From Acidimicrobiaceae bacterium (GTDB lineage: Bacteria; Actinomycetota; Acidimicrobiia; Acidimicrobiales; MedAcidi-G1): a stretch of DNA of 7,539 bases. This document shows, one piece after another, positions 7,101 through 7,539 of this stretch (position 1 is the first letter of the stretch; every line of letters begins with the position of its first letter). The notes below the pieces were generated by a model. It had not been told where the DNA came from. It searched no databases and saw only the letters and a program-made list of their open reading frames with translations. The stretch lies in assembly GCA_002714485.1 (NCBI GenBank), contig PAXM01000005.1, positions 97,378 through 104,916 on the forward strand, read 5' to 3'. Both the position numbers and the translations under genes were made by a program.

Positions 7101-7454
7101 CTGACCGTGACCCGCCACACTCGGCGCATGGACGACTAACGACGATGGGGCGATCAGCCCGACCCTCTCCGTTAGAGACGGTGGGCCGTGCGACTCGTTG
7201 CCCACCCGGTCACCCATCGGGCGAACGTCCACGACCAGCACCTCAATCCGAGCATGTTCCTGGGCCAACAGGCCCGCCAGAACTGCCTCGAGAGCCGGTG
7301 CCTCGTCATCTACCACCACCATGGCCAGCACTGGGGCTGACGACGCTCGGGGCGCCGGCGAACCGCCTAGACCGGCGGTATCCGGCTGGCCGCCGACAGG
7401 AGGGGGTGCGGCATCCACGGTGTTGCCGACACTACTTCCGCACCATGTCCCCAC
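4137..7454 (-). CDS. Large membrane glycosyltransferase-like protein: GT2-type GT-A domain fused to GT-C-like membrane region
   Basis: An 1105-residue protein. Residues 1-40 are Pro/Gly-rich and disordered. About 41-275 is a glycosyltransferase-2-like GT-A domain: strand VLAMVVVDD (42-50), EVLVVD (71-76), NAGVVGPKVV (165-174), MVRADLFAELEGFDP (222-236). Charged positions fail where catalysis is expected: the DxD region reads LLFVPGQVVL (140-149), and the acidic base region reads GTGHLEFCQRA (241-251). A helix at about 292-315 precedes a polytopic region about 400-812 (roughly ten or more helices), with LVAGWWAGWRSTGMGTSG (442-459) and GRLAPLAAYAVMPWLVRRL (531-549), resembling AftD/GT-C-type arabinofuranosyltransferase membrane regions. 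About 813-1073 is soluble and probably extracytoplasmic, including RVLWLGDP, WGVANVVVV and ARQLDLERVE, with a final helix at 1074-1090. Role inferred: assembly or export of an envelope glycan, with the coupled DUF5719-like protein. The GTG start at 7454 is uncertain; the domain is safe from about residue 41. Confidence 0.85.
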   Translation of the reverse strand: MGTWCGSSVGNTVDAAPPPVGGQPDTAGLGGSPAPRASSAPVLAMVVVDDEAPALEAVLAGLLAQEHARIEVLVVDVRPMGDRVGNESHGPPSLTERVGLIAPSSLVVHAPSVAGHGQAVATGLRARSAERAGSPDPQFLLFVPGQVVLGDTAVRRLVERAVEVNAGVVGPKVVGPDGALEETGWRFDPLGSPVPVVPDPEPDQGQHDVDLQPDAVAGAAWMVRADLFAELEGFDPDGVDGTGHLEFCQRARAAGAAVAVVPSAVARRVGVPDSVRHPPTLVWPRFRLRRLMASPVPVLLIRLPVLTVAALAGVLYGIGTGRFRHARGLLGAWPWNLRRLGSARRWAGVGTFSPSSIGAGDHRASWWLALRRVTTGRVLAGDDDRSDGLRHLNSAFSAVFGPGGLAIMIAVAVLGFGSRSLIVDGLSPVGRLQRLPGESGDLVAGWWAGWRSTGMGTSGSGPDGLGLVGLLAGIWPYSSDSLWTVLVLGSFAVGAFGIWRLARPVGGGRSRAVAVLVYLAVPIPYEALRTGRLAPLAAYAVMPWLVRRLAGAQAMAPYGLRGGEPGPGARLRSLWSDVLVTGLALVALVGVDPVLLVPATVVFVGLVVGTVLTGTTDGLSRLMMVAVGGAALAAVVHLPTVLSVSGSDGRGWAGWLGGPIAGGWGATDSIGLEGIFSLDAEADGPSAAMALFILPALALVAARGRHLSVVIRAWFVVVGAASLLVMLDREWLGDSGSALRAVDPGVLLVVVAVGLAWASAAGVAGLGSDLAHLARQVHTGRSLRMVRNGLLGVVVAGLSVGVVPVLAGSLAGDWGTARTDLASALPGTGGRLVDGQLVRGGIARVLWLGDPMVLPAAGVPLASPGDRSGPWDPLAMAVTDGLPDLSDQWTPGETAGLAELRSALRSALDGATHRLGADLGRWGVANVVVVSRSAPVPEPGIERPVPDRLLEVLARQLDLERVEAVNGALVVYRNTTVEAPFSVVRDRNRRVVPALIGRRSMGDLVIEAPADGALRWMVGPDDRWRIRVDGRPATVLAAGEAYGVAHRPSVRVATGSVVSLKLDDGWSTGRRRLQLVMAGLLALLASWARTSRDVSLAGEQERVNR

Positions 7455-7474
7455 CCGGGCGGGATCCGTACCAC
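7367..7474 (-). other. 35-codon ORF behind a perfect Shine-Dalgarno, overlapping the glycosyltransferase start
   Basis: GTG at 7474-7472 lies 4 nt after AGGAGG and opens a 35-codon frame ending at TAG (7369-7367), in a different frame from the glycosyltransferase. It could be a translated leader ORF, or a sign that the assembled sequence carries a frameshift and the real glycosyltransferase begins here. The encoded peptide matches no family I recognise, and it may not be translated. Confidence 0.25.
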
Positions 7475-7478
7475 GCCG

Positions 7479-7484
7479 CCTCCT
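7479..7484 (-). promoter_or_regulatory. Perfect Shine-Dalgarno AGGAGG
   Basis: AGGAGG on the minus strand is the strongest ribosome-binding site in the window. It stands 4 nt from the GTG at 7474 but 24 nt from the GTG at 7454 that opens the glycosyltransferase frame. Between them the glycosyltransferase frame offers no ATG, GTG or TTG, so this site and the annotated frame disagree. Confidence 0.55.
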
Positions 7485-7489
7485 ACGAT
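7484..7489 (+). promoter_or_regulatory. Candidate -10 box (TACGAT) for the right-edge gene
   Basis: TACGAT fits TANNNT and is 6 nt from the GTG at 7496, placing the transcription start at the start codon (leaderless). No clear -35 is visible at the usual distance. Its first base overlaps the minus-strand Shine-Dalgarno. Confidence 0.4.
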
Positions 7490-7495
7490 GCTTCA

Positions 7496-7539
7496 GTGCA
7501 CACTTCCCGTCAGGCCCAACCGGCGGCGGTCGTCCGATG
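7496..7539 (+). CDS. Possible 5' end of a divergent gene (partial, unidentified)
   Basis: GTG at 7496 opens a frame that stays open for the 14 full codons left in the window, reading MHTSRQAQPAAVVR when the GTG is translated as Met. The TACGAT box 6 nt upstream and the divergent position next to the glycosyltransferase are the only support. An ATG at 7488 in another frame is also open to the edge and is an alternative. Too little sequence is present to name a product. Confidence 0.35.
   Translation, partial: MHTSRQAQPAAVVR

Noticed and set aside
1..7539. Defence system, CRISPR, prophage or insertion sequence
   Set aside because: No direct-repeat array, transposase, integrase, toxin-antitoxin pair or terminal inverted repeats were seen; composition is even across the window.

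Overview
The window is high-GC DNA, densely packed with genes, with frequent GTG starts and no mobile element, CRISPR array, tRNA or rRNA that I can see. Codon use, TANNNT-type -10 boxes close to start codons and the protein families point to an actinobacterium. An Acidimicrobiia-like lineage is my best guess, but that is inference from family resemblance, not a phylogenetic result.

Left edge (1-262): the first 51 codons of a minus-strand membrane protein, probably a CPBP-type intramembrane protease, diverge from ftsH across about 107 bp. This gap holds a candidate -10 box for each direction and an imperfect 16-bp palindrome placed like an operator for the minus-strand gene.

Plus-strand unit (263-2674): a complete ftsH (membrane AAA+ zinc protease with all catalytic motifs intact) is followed after 24 bp by a small single-pass membrane protein with a thioredoxin-like domain and a CDSC active site. 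The two are probably co-transcribed and may both face the cytoplasm, which suggests a link to membrane-protein quality control or redox.

Minus-strand unit (7454-2698), convergent with the first: an 1105-residue membrane protein joins a glycosyltransferase-2-like GT-A domain to a polytopic GT-C-like membrane region and an extracytoplasmic C-terminal domain. It overlaps by 4 bp (GTGA) a secreted 480-residue DUF5719-like protein. This pair looks like an actinobacterial cell-envelope glycan module. Its most striking features are that the GT-A domain appears to have lost both acidic catalytic motifs, and that the secreted partner seems to be built of four related beta-rich modules.

Right edge (7455-7539): a perfect AGGAGG Shine-Dalgarno on the minus strand serves a GTG in a different frame from the glycosyltransferase, leaving that gene's true start in doubt. 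A TACGAT box on the plus strand sits 6 nt before a GTG that may begin a divergent leaderless gene running off the window.

The two operons converge at 2675-2697. No stretch longer than 300 bases lacks a gene.
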